Assembly: GCA_002431305.1 (NCBI GenBank)
Contig: DJEG01000117.1
Span: forward strand, 3,168-8,817
Source: Ruminococcaceae bacterium UBA5904
GTDB lineage: Bacteria; Bacillota; Clostridia; Oscillospirales; Acutalibacteraceae
Direction: 5' to 3'
Length of the DNA: 5,650 nucleotides
Numbering within the stretch: position 1 is the first letter of the stretch; the number at the start of each line of letters is the position of its first letter. The position numbers were made by a program, and so were the translations under genes. The notes beneath the pieces were generated by a model. The model was not told the DNA's origin, did not search any database, and was given only the letters and a program-made list of their open reading frames with translations. Below are positions 1 through 5,650 of this stretch, piece after piece.

Positions 1-404
1 GCGTCCGCCTTGTCGCGGAGTCCGACCCTGTCAAGAAGCTCGTAAGCTTTCTTTTCCGCCTCAGCTCTCGTCATTTTTTTAAGCTCAACGGGAGCCATCA
101 TTATATTCTTTTTAACCGACATGTTCGTAAACAGATTGAACTGCTGGAAAACCATGCCGACATTCTCTCTGAATTTATTTATATTAGTATGCTTATCCGT
201 AATAAGCGTACCGTCGACCTCGATTGAACCGGACGTCGCACTCTCAAGCTGATTGAGACATCTGAGCAGAGTTGATTTACCGCTGCCGGAGGGACCTATC
301 AGACAAACGACTTCACCCTCCTCGACTTCCATATTAATACCTCTCAGTACTTCAAGGTCGTCGAAAGACTTATGCAGATCGGTTACTTTTACTTTTTTTG
401 TCAT
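1..404 (-). CDS. Polar amino-acid ABC importer, ATP-binding protein (GlnQ/HisP type), C-terminal part outside the window
   Basis: This is the cytoplasmic ATPase that powers the amino-acid importer encoded just upstream. The first 134 residues are visible. They begin MTKKVKVTDLHKSF and include Walker A GPSGSGKST (residues 37-45) and the Q-loop segment MVFQQFNLF (84-92, Gln87), which is characteristic of the GlnQ/HisP family. The family is usually about 240-250 residues, so roughly 110 are missing, including the LSGGQ signature, Walker B and switch His. The ATG at 404-402 is favoured because AAGAG lies about 8 bases upstream and because the next Met (residue 25) would remove the region before Walker A that contacts adenine. 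The start lies inside the 3' end of the permease gene, with a 35-base overlap in a different frame, so translation of the two is probably coupled. The family call is firm; the substrate cannot be read from this protein. Confidence 0.95.
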   Translation of the reverse strand, partial: MTKKVKVTDLHKSFDDLEVLRGINMEVEEGEVVCLIGPSGSGKSTLLRCLNQLESATSGSIEVDGTLITDKHTNINKFRENVGMVFQQFNLFTNMSVKKNIMMAPVELKKMTRAEAEKKAYELLDRVGLRDKAD

Positions 405-1065
405 TGTTCAATCTCTTTTCCAACATTTTTGAAATTATCATGAGAACGGATATAACCACGAGGTAAAGTCCGGCGACGTAAACGTACGTTTCGAAGAATC
501 TGTATGTAGAACCTACGTACGTCTTAGCCTTATTGACAACCTCGGCAAGTCCGATAACCGAAAGTATGGACGTATCCTTTATTGTAATGATAAACTGGTT
601 GACTAAGGACGGAATGGAAATCTTGAACGCCTGGGGAAGAACGACTCTTATCATGGCCTTGCTCTTGCTTAAACCCAAGCTTCTCGCGGCCTCCATCTGT
701 CCCTTGTCGACGGCCTGTATACCGCCTCTGAATATTTCGGAAAGATACGCGCCCGCGTTGAGACTCAAAGTGATAACACCCGCAACGAACGGAGTGAACT
801 TAAATCCGCTGACGAAAAGCTGAACGACCTGCGGTACGCCGAAAAAGACGATAAACGCCTGAACGAGCATAGGTGTTCCGCGGATAATCCAAACGTACGC
901 GCCCGAAAGGAATCTGAATACTCTGAACTTCGACATACCCATAAGGCAAGCGATAAGTCCGAGAAAGAAACCTATAAGAATGGAGAGAAGCGAAATCCCT
1001 ATCGTCAGCTTGATACCCGCTAACAGTATAGGAGTCGCCTTTTCAAATACAACGCTAAAATCCAT
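370..1065 (-). CDS. Polar amino-acid ABC importer, permease (HisM/GlnP type)
   Basis: This 231-residue inner-membrane protein forms the translocation path of the importer, most likely as a homodimer because only one permease gene is present. Hydrophobic segments lie at about 14-42, 55-80, 90-108, 155-175 and 192-213, fitting the five-helix HisM fold. Family motifs include RGTPMLVQ (62-69) and the EAA loop that docks on the ATPase (125-144, EAARSLG ending in VVLP). The polar tail after the last helix (about residue 215 on) is rich in Lys, Ser and Asn, and its final codons overlap the start of the ATPase gene. The ATG at 1065-1063 has AGGAAAG at 1075-1069. The gene follows the binding-protein gene after a 91-base spacer that contains a strong hairpin. 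Family assignment is secure; the transported amino acid is unknown. Confidence 0.95.
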   Translation of the reverse strand: MDFSVVFEKATPILLAGIKLTIGISLLSILIGFFLGLIACLMGMSKFRVFRFLSGAYVWIIRGTPMLVQAFIVFFGVPQVVQLFVSGFKFTPFVAGVITLSLNAGAYLSEIFRGGIQAVDKGQMEAARSLGLSKSKAMIRVVLPQAFKISIPSLVNQFIITIKDTSILSVIGLAEVVNKAKTYVGSTYRFFETYVYVAGLYLVVISVLMIISKMLEKRLNNDKKSKSNRSA

Positions 1066-1087
1066 AATCTTTCCTACAATCCAACAG

Positions 1088-1120
1088 AGTACAGTATGAT
1101 CTTAAAGACCATACTGTACC
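1088..1120 (-). other. Intercistronic RNA hairpin between binding-protein and permease genes
   Basis: Arms 1089-1098 (GTACAGTATG) and 1110-1119 (CATACTGTAC) are perfect reverse complements. In the leftward transcript the stem extends further: 1109/1099 and 1120/1088 become G-U pairs, and 1106-1108 pair with 1100-1102. This gives 15 continuous base pairs closed by a UUA loop. In a rightward RNA the two wobble positions would be C-A mismatches, so the structure is strand-specific. No U run follows it in the leftward direction (the next bases are UCUGUUGG), so it does not look like an ordinary intrinsic terminator. The likely role, inferred from similar elements after other binding-protein genes, is to protect the upstream message from 3' decay or to lower expression of the genes after it. 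It begins 36 bases after the lipoprotein stop and ends 22 bases before the permease start. Confidence 0.75.
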
Positions 1121-1156
1121 GAAAAATCAATAATAAATTTTTTAAGTCAATAAAAC

Positions 1157-1963
1157 TTATTTCATACCGTACTTGGCAAGAAGCTCGTCGTAAACGCCGT
1201 TAGCCTTAACATTCTTAAGACCCTCGTTGAACATGGTGATAAGCTCTGCATTCTGACCCTTCTTAACTGCGAAGCCGTAGGGTTTGGGGTTGATAACATC
1301 GCCGATAGTCTTAAGAGCTGTGCCGGTCTTGATCGAGTAAGCGATAACCGGGTAATCCTCGAAACAAGCGTCGTTGTTGCCGTTGAGAACAGCCTGATAC
1401 ATCTCTGCACTGCCTTCATAGGTAACGGTGGTGAAGCCGTACTGATCCTTTACACTCTCGGCGTATTCAAGACCCTGGGTGCTTGCCTTAACGGCTACAG
1501 TCTTGCCCTTTAAATCCTCAATGGACTTAATGTCGCTGTCAGCCTTAACAACGAGAACCTGACCGTTTTCAATGTAACCGTCGGAGAAGTCGAAAGTTTC
1601 CTTTCTCTCGTCGGTAATGGTCATGCCCGCGATCATAGCGTCAGCCTGACCTGCCTGAACGGCGCCCATGGAAGCGTCGAATCCCTCGTTGTGCATCTCG
1701 TACTCGAACTTCTGATCCTTGGCAATAGCCGCGAGAAGATCCATATCGAATCCGGTGTACTTACCGCTCTCGGTATCAAGATACTCGAAGGGAGCGAAGC
1801 TGTTATCCGAATAGATAACGTATTTCTTGCCCGTCGGCGCGGCTGCGTTGGACGGATCAGCCTTGCTTACATCGCCGCCCTTATCGTCTCCGCAGGAAGC
1901 GAAAGCGAACAGAGTCATGATAACCGCAAGAGCGAGAGCGATTATTTTCGTTACTTTTTTCAT
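1157..1963 (-). CDS. Amino-acid-binding lipoprotein of the ABC importer (SBP_bac_3 family)
   Basis: This 268-residue extracellular receptor binds a polar amino acid and delivers it to the permease encoded downstream. It has a lipoprotein signal: MKK, a hydrophobic stretch, then AFASC with the lipid-bearing Cys at 24. A Gly/Asp/Ser/Ala/Pro-rich linker to about 45 follows. The two-lobed domain begins with YVIYSDNSFAPFEY (48-61) and continues with the family signature GFDMDLLAAI (71-80). MTITDER (114-120) places Arg120 at the usual carboxylate-binding position, and CFEDYPV (200-206) places Asp203 at the usual amino-group position; both assignments are by analogy with GlnH and HisJ. Length is normal for the family. 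The ATG at 1963-1961 has a strong GGAGGA at 1975-1970. Codons are biased to AAG, AAC, ATC, ACC and GGT, unlike the neighbouring genes, which suggests high expression. The side-chain specificity cannot be read reliably. Confidence 0.96.
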   Translation of the reverse strand: MKKVTKIIALALAVIMTLFAFASCGDDKGGDVSKADPSNAAAPTGKKYVIYSDNSFAPFEYLDTESGKYTGFDMDLLAAIAKDQKFEYEMHNEGFDASMGAVQAGQADAMIAGMTITDERKETFDFSDGYIENGQVLVVKADSDIKSIEDLKGKTVAVKASTQGLEYAESVKDQYGFTTVTYEGSAEMYQAVLNGNNDACFEDYPVIAYSIKTGTALKTIGDVINPKPYGFAVKKGQNAELITMFNEGLKNVKANGVYDELLAKYGMK

Positions 1964-2005
1964 GTTTATTCCTCCGTTTCAAAATAAAATCCGCTTTTCA
2001 CAGCG

Positions 2006-2021
2006 AATATTTTAAAATATT
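2006..2021. repeat. 16-bp perfect palindrome overlapping the importer -10 and start point
   Basis: AATATTTTAAAATATT is a perfect 8+8 palindrome. It covers the downstream part of the predicted -10 box (2024-2019) and the expected transcription start near 2012 of the importer operon. A repressor binding here would block initiation, so it is a candidate operator. The caveat is composition: it contains only A and T inside an AT-rich stretch, where such palindromes arise by chance fairly often. It does not match the CodY consensus well (four mismatches over 15 bases), and no regulator gene is adjacent to suggest a ligand. Confidence 0.35.
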
Positions 2022-2047
2022 TTACCATTTTTTAATGTGGGTGTCAA
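2019..2047 (-). promoter_or_regulatory. Predicted sigma-A promoter of the amino-acid importer operon
   Basis: On the minus strand, TTGACA (2047-2042) is a perfect -35 box, followed after exactly 17 bases by TAAAAT (2024-2019), a 5/6 match to TATAAT. The bases just before it read TGG, giving an extended -10 (TGnTAAAAT). Transcription should begin near 2012, leaving a leader of about 49 bases before the lipoprotein ATG. That is too short for a T-box or a typical amino-acid riboswitch. The combination predicts a strong promoter, in keeping with the codon bias of the first gene. Confidence 0.8.
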
Positions 2048-2062
2048 TGACCTATTATAAAA

Positions 2063-2119
2063 AAATATACGCTCCCGGTGGGTTAAATATGTAAGTATGC
2101 ACAAAATTTACGTATATTT
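2063..2119. repeat. Repeated AAATATACG-like motif between the two divergent promoters
   Basis: AAATATACG at 2063-2071 is repeated exactly, in inverted orientation, at 2119-2111. A related direct copy, AAATATGTA, lies at 2085-2093, 22 bases (about two helical turns) after the first. The second and third copies also form an imperfect dyad: TAAATAT (2084-2090) with ATATTTA (2114-2120), plus GTAA (2091-2094) with TTAC (2108-2111). The block lies between the -35 boxes of the leftward (2047) and rightward (2162) promoters and upstream of both predicted start points, so it would act as DNA and not as a transcript. It is a candidate site for a shared regulator, but the AT-rich composition makes chance a serious alternative. 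Confidence 0.3.
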
Positions 2120-2161
2120 ATAAGTTAAACACCCCGCAAACGACGAAATGAGTTTATTATG

Positions 2162-2190
2162 TTGAAATGTTTATAATACAATAGTATAAT
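2162..2190 (+). promoter_or_regulatory. Predicted sigma-A promoter of the ABC exporter operon
   Basis: TTGAAA (2162-2167) is a 5/6 -35 box, and TATAAT (2185-2190) is a perfect -10 box 17 bases later. The expected start point is near 2197, giving a leader of about 28 bases. A second TATAAT at 2172-2177 has no recognisable -35 at the right distance and is probably not used. The short leader leaves no room for a riboswitch or attenuator, so control, if any, would be by proteins acting on the DNA upstream. Confidence 0.75.
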
Positions 2191-2210
2191 TTATATTCAT
2201 TCATAAATTA

Positions 2211-2228
2211 AGGACGGATATAATGTGA
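2211..2228 (+). promoter_or_regulatory. Ribosome-binding region with overlapping ATG-TGA and GTG start
   Basis: AGGA (2211-2214) and GGA (2216-2218) precede the exporter start. The coding frame opens with GTG at 2225-2227. An ATG at 2223-2225 overlaps it but is followed at once by TGA (2226-2228). The spacing is 8 bases from AGGA to the ATG and 6 bases from GGA to the GTG, so ribosomes could choose either. No other usual start codon exists in the coding frame before the upstream stop TAA at 2204-2206. The GTG is therefore the earliest sound start. Confidence 0.7.
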
Positions 2229-3949
2229 AAAAGGTATTCTACTATTTGAAAAGCTATGCCGTACAGAGTATTCTCGGTCCGATTTTCAAGTTAGGCGAAG
2301 CGACGCTCGAACTTTTTGTTCCGCTCGTAGTTGCAAAGATAATCGATGTCGGAATCCCGAATTCGGATAAGAATTACATTATTAAAATGAGCCTTATCCT
2401 CGTCGGGCTTGCATTCGCGGGACTTTTAATGAGCGTTACGGCGCAGTATTTCGCCGCGAAGGCTTCCGTCGGATGCGTTACGAAAATGAGGTCGGCACTG
2501 TTTGCACACATTCAGACTCTCTCGTACTCCGATCTTGACTCTCTCGGCACGTCGACGGTAATAACGAGGATGACGGGCGACATGAATCAGATTCAGACGG
2601 GACTCAATATCGGTTTAAGACTGCTTTTGCGTTCGCCGTTCGTCGTACTCGGCGCGATGGTCATGGCGTTTACAATCGATACGCAGGAGGCTCTGATTTT
2701 CGCAGGGGCGATTCCGATTCTTGCGATTGTCATATTCGGCATAATGCTCGCGGGAATCCCTCTTTACAAGAAAACGCAGGGCAAACTCGACTCGGTTTTA
2801 AGACTTACGAGAGAAAACCTCACCGGAGCGAGAGTTATCCGTGCGTTCGGCAGAGAAAAAGAGGAAACCGCCCGTTTTGTAGGCTCCAACAACGCCCTTG
2901 TCGCGATACAGGAATTCGCGGGTAAAATCGCGGCGGTACTCAACCCCGCGACGTACGTAATAATAAACGCCGCCGTCATAATCCTTATATATTCGGGCGC
3001 GGTCAAAGTCAACGCGGGGACCCTCACGCAGGGCGAGACGGTCGCGCTTTATAACTACATGTCGCAGATTCTCGTAGAACTCATTAAATTCGCAAGTCTT
3101 ATAATAAGTATTACGAAAGCCGCCGCGTGCGCGAACAGAGTAAGCGACATTCTCGATATGTCCCCGTCGTTTGAGGGCGGAGACGTTATCGGCGGAAATG
3201 ACACGGACGAGGCTGTCAGATTCGAAAACGTATATTTAAAATACAATGAAACCGGCGGCGACGCGCTCGAGAATATATCGTTTACACTCAAAAAGGGGCA
3301 GACTCTCGGAATCATAGGCGGTACGGGTTCGGGCAAAACGTCGGTAGTAAATCTGATACCCGGATTCTATCACGCGACAAGGGGCAGCGTCTATGTCGAC
3401 GGCGTAAACGTAAACGACTGGAATCAGAATTCGTTAAAGGACAGAATCGGCGTCGTCGAACAGAAAGCCACGCTTTTCTCCGGAACGATAAGGGATAACT
3501 TAAAATGGGGCGATGAAAACGCGACGGACGAGGAAATAATGTCCGCGGCGAGAACGGCGCAGGCACAGGATGTTATAAATTCAAAGGAATCGGGGCTCGA
3601 CAGCGTTATCGAGCAGGGCGGAAAGAACCTCTCGGGCGGTCAGAGACAGAGACTGACGATAGCCCGCGCGCTCGTCAAAAAGCCCGAAATTCTCATTCTC
3701 GACGACTCGTCGTCCGCGCTCGACTTTGCGACGGACGCTAAATTGAGAAAGGCGATAGCCTCGATAAAGGACACGTCGGTAATAATCGTCTCACAGAGAA
3801 CGTCGTCCATTAAACACGCCGACGTAATCGCCGTACTCGACGACGGAAAATTAGCAGGACTCGGAACACATGACGAGCTTCTTAAAAACTGCTCGGTTTA
3901 TAAGGAAATCTACGACTCACAATATAAGAAAGCGGGTGAGGAAAAATGA
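2225..3949 (+). CDS. Heterodimeric ABC exporter, half-transporter with the degenerate ATP site (TM287/BmrC/LmrC-like)
   Basis: This 574-residue protein has an N-terminal six-helix exporter domain (hydrophobic segments near 17-40, 55-76, 130-150, 155-178, 240-260 and 275-297) fused to an ATPase domain from about 330. Visible motifs are A-loop Tyr340, Walker A GGTGSGKT (365-372), Q-loop Gln413, signature LSGGQ (469-473), Walker B ILILDD (489-494) and D-loop SALD (497-500). Two catalytic positions are changed: Asp494 stands where the catalytic Glu should be, and Gln524 (VSQR) replaces the switch His. With an intact LSGGQ, this marks the subunit that contributes a non-hydrolysing site but completes the active site of its partner. 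The next gene overlaps it by 4 bases. Known relatives export drugs, lipids or peptides; the substrate here is unknown. The start is GTG. Confidence 0.95.
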   Translation: MKKVFYYLKSYAVQSILGPIFKLGEATLELFVPLVVAKIIDVGIPNSDKNYIIKMSLILVGLAFAGLLMSVTAQYFAAKASVGCVTKMRSALFAHIQTLSYSDLDSLGTSTVITRMTGDMNQIQTGLNIGLRLLLRSPFVVLGAMVMAFTIDTQEALIFAGAIPILAIVIFGIMLAGIPLYKKTQGKLDSVLRLTRENLTGARVIRAFGREKEETARFVGSNNALVAIQEFAGKIAAVLNPATYVIINAAVIILIYSGAVKVNAGTLTQGETVALYNYMSQILVELIKFASLIISITKAAACANRVSDILDMSPSFEGGDVIGGNDTDEAVRFENVYLKYNETGGDALENISFTLKKGQTLGIIGGTGSGKTSVVNLIPGFYHATRGSVYVDGVNVNDWNQNSLKDRIGVVEQKATLFSGTIRDNLKWGDENATDEEIMSAARTAQAQDVINSKESGLDSVIEQGGKNLSGGQRQRLTIARALVKKPEILILDDSSSALDFATDAKLRKAIASIKDTSVIIVSQRTSSIKHADVIAVLDDGKLAGLGTHDELLKNCSVYKEIYDSQYKKAGEEK

Positions 3950-5650
3950 AGCAAAAACGCAGTTCTTCAAACGACAGAAAGACCGTAAAAATGCTGATGT
4001 CATATGTCGGAAGATATAAAATTCTGCTGTTTCTCTCTATACTCCTCGCAGGCGTAAGCGTCGTGCTTACTTTGTATATCCCGATCCTCGCGGGCAACGC
4101 GATAGACTGCATACACGGAATCGGAAACGTCGATTTTGATTCTATAAAAAATATACTTATAAAAGTCGGAATAATAACCGCCGTTACCGCCGTCATTCAG
4201 TGGATAATGAACATGATAAACAACCGCATAACGTACAGGGTCATACGCGACGCGAGAAACGACGCGTTCAAAAAGCTCGAAATTCTCCCGCTTAAATATA
4301 TCGACTCGCACCCGCACGGCGACACTGTCAGCAGGATAATTTCCGACGCAGACCAGTTCGGCGACGGTCTGCTGATGGGCTTTTCACAGCTTTTCACGGG
4401 CGTTATGACGATAGGGGCGACTCTCGTTTTCATGCTGACGATAAACCCTCCGATAACCGCGGTCGTAGTCGTGCTGACTCCCCTGTCGCTGTTCATGGCG
4501 CGTTTTATAGCAAAGAAAACGCACGCGATGTTTACGTTAAGGTCGAAAACGAACGCGGAACAGACCTCGCACATTGAGGAAACTCTCGGAAACGAAAAAA
4601 CCGTTCAGGCGTTTTCAAAGGAAAACGACGCGAACGAAAAATTCGACGAAATAAATGAAAGACTCGAAAAATGCGCGATGAAAGCGACGTTCTTTTCATC
4701 CCTTACAAATCCCTGCACACGCTTTATCAACAGCATAGTCTACGCGGCGGTCGCATTGACGGGCGCGACAGGAGTCATAAACGGCGGACATTTCGCAATG
4801 ACCGTCGGCGGACTTGTTTCGTTTTTAAGCTACGCGAACCAGTACACGAAACCGTTTAACGAAATATCGGGCGTTATCACGGAGCTTCAGAATTCGCTCG
4901 CATGCGCGGAAAGGTTATTCGAATTTATAAACGAAACTCCCGAAATCCCCGATTCGAACGACGCAAAAACGCTCGTTTCGCCGACGGGAAAGGTCGGTTT
5001 TGATTCGGTTTATTTCTCATACACCCCCGACAAAAAGCTTATTGAGGACTTCAATTTATCCGTACAGCCCGGTCAGCGAATCGCGATCGTAGGTCCCACA
5101 GGCTGCGGAAAGACAACGCTTATTAATCTTTTGATGCGTTTTTACGACGCGGATTCCGGCACAATAAGCGTTGACGGCGAGCCGATAAAGGAGCTTACGA
5201 GAAAATCATTAAGAACGAACTACGGCATGGTTTTACAGGACACGTGGTTAAGATACGGCACGGTCAGGGATAACATCAAAATTTCAAAACCCGACGCAAC
5301 GGACAAAGAGATTATCGCGGCGGCGAAATCGGCTCACGCCCACTCGTTCATAAAACGTCTGCCCGACGGCTACGATACCGTTCTGGGCGAGGGCGACGGC
5401 GGACTTTCGCAGGGACAAAAACAGCTTCTGTGCATAACGAGAATTATGTTAAGTCTCCCGCCGATGCTGATTCTCGACGAGGCGACGTCGTCAATCGATA
5501 CGCGTACGGAGCTGAAAATTCAGAACGCGTTTGCGAAAATGACCGAGGGCAGAACGAGCTTCATAGTCGCGCACCGACTCTCGACGATACAGAGCGCGGA
5601 CGTAATACTCGTCATGAAGGACGGCAAGATAATAGAACAGGGCAATCATG
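3946..5650 (+). CDS. Heterodimeric ABC exporter, half-transporter with the catalytic ATP site (TM288/BmrD/LmrD-like), 3' end outside the window
   Basis: The frame is open from ATG 3946 to the window edge (568 residues). About 25-30 residues of a usual 590-600 should be missing. Six membrane segments occupy roughly 26-300, and the ATPase domain starts near 350. Motifs are Walker A GPTGCGKTT (383-391), Q-loop Gln431, Walker B MLILDE with catalytic Glu512, and switch His543 (VAHR), all intact. The signature is altered to LSQGQ (487-491). This substitution complements the first subunit: the LSQGQ faces that subunit's defective Walker B, whereas this protein's Glu512 and His543 face its normal LSGGQ. 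The ATG overlaps the preceding stop as ATGA, with GAGG at 3938-3941, so the two halves are probably made in equal amounts by coupled translation. Visible sequence ends in EQGNH, just before the C-terminal helices. Substrate unknown. Confidence 0.95.
   Translation, partial: MKQKRSSSNDRKTVKMLMSYVGRYKILLFLSILLAGVSVVLTLYIPILAGNAIDCIHGIGNVDFDSIKNILIKVGIITAVTAVIQWIMNMINNRITYRVIRDARNDAFKKLEILPLKYIDSHPHGDTVSRIISDADQFGDGLLMGFSQLFTGVMTIGATLVFMLTINPPITAVVVVLTPLSLFMARFIAKKTHAMFTLRSKTNAEQTSHIEETLGNEKTVQAFSKENDANEKFDEINERLEKCAMKATFFSSLTNPCTRFINSIVYAAVALTGATGVINGGHFAMTVGGLVSFLSYANQYTKPFNEISGVITELQNSLACAERLFEFINETPEIPDSNDAKTLVSPTGKVGFDSVYFSYTPDKKLIEDFNLSVQPGQRIAIVGPTGCGKTTLINLLMRFYDADSGTISVDGEPIKELTRKSLRTNYGMVLQDTWLRYGTVRDNIKISKPDATDKEIIAAAKSAHAHSFIKRLPDGYDTVLGEGDGGLSQGQKQLLCITRIMLSLPPMLILDEATSSIDTRTELKIQNAFAKMTEGRTSFIVAHRLSTIQSADVILVMKDGKIIEQGNH

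Noticed and set aside
1088..1120. Intrinsic terminator between the binding-protein and permease genes
   Set aside because: The stem is strong but no U tract follows it on the transcribed strand, and permease and ATPase need to be co-expressed with the binding protein.
1691..1987. 98-codon open frame on the plus strand, antisense to the binding-protein gene
   Set aside because: It is a shadow of the strongly supported lipoprotein gene with no ribosome site or recognisable domain.
1964..2018. Riboswitch or T-box leader for the amino-acid importer
   Set aside because: The predicted leader is about 49 bases, with only a weak 4-bp stem (CGCT/AGCG), so there is no room for a known amino-acid-sensing RNA.
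2006..2021. CodY box
   Set aside because: Four mismatches to the 15-base consensus, all-AT composition, and no other supporting evidence; kept only as a generic palindrome.
2054..2059. Second minus-strand -10 (TATAAT) upstream of the importer
   Set aside because: The bases at the proper -35 distance read CCCACC, so it lacks a partner; the 2019-2047 promoter is far better.
2271..2524. Unusual N-terminal extension or accessory domain on the first exporter
   Set aside because: Residues 17-100 are an ordinary first helix pair and intracellular loop of an exporter domain; total length is normal for a half-transporter.
4197..4574. 125-codon open frame on the minus strand
   Set aside because: It lies fully inside the second exporter gene, its translation resembles no recognisable family, and the plus-strand frame carries clear ABC motifs.

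Overview
The window holds two transport operons that face away from each other across a 261-base AT-rich intergenic region (1964-2224). The organism is most likely a Gram-positive member of the Clostridia/Firmicutes. This is an inference from three things: a lipid-anchored solute-binding protein (lipobox ending in Cys24) in place of a periplasmic one, strong GGAGG-type ribosome sites with sigma-A-like promoters, and heavy use of AGA and ATA codons. No gene here fixes a genus.

Leftward operon (minus strand, 1963 down to 1 and beyond): a complete polar amino-acid ABC importer in the order binding lipoprotein (1157-1963), HisM/GlnP-type permease (370-1065), and GlnQ/HisP-type ATPase (1-404, cut by the window edge). 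The lipoprotein captures the amino acid outside the cell, the permease (probably a homodimer) carries it through the membrane, and the ATPase dimer powers transport. A near-consensus promoter with an extended -10 lies upstream of the lipoprotein gene. A 15-bp RNA hairpin without a U tract sits between the lipoprotein and permease genes. The ATPase start lies 35 bases inside the permease reading frame. Together these suggest the binding protein is made in excess of the membrane parts.

Rightward operon (plus strand, 2225 to 5650 and beyond): two half-size ABC exporters (2225-3949 and 3946-5650, the second cut by the window edge) joined by a 4-base ATGA overlap. Their ATPase domains carry complementary substitutions. 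The first has Asp in place of the catalytic Glu and Gln in place of the switch His. The second has LSQGQ in place of LSGGQ. This is the pattern of heterodimeric exporters of the TM287/TM288, BmrCD and LmrCD kind, with one dead and one live ATP site. A TTGAAA-17-TATAAT promoter drives them, and the first gene starts with GTG.

The 261-base intergenic region contains both promoters, a 16-bp palindrome over the leftward start point, and a repeated AAATATACG-like motif between the promoters. No regulator gene is present. There are no RNA genes, mobile elements, CRISPR arrays or gene-free stretches over 300 bases. Both operons are known types; the points worth checking are regulatory and are listed as findings. 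I see no sign of an undescribed system.
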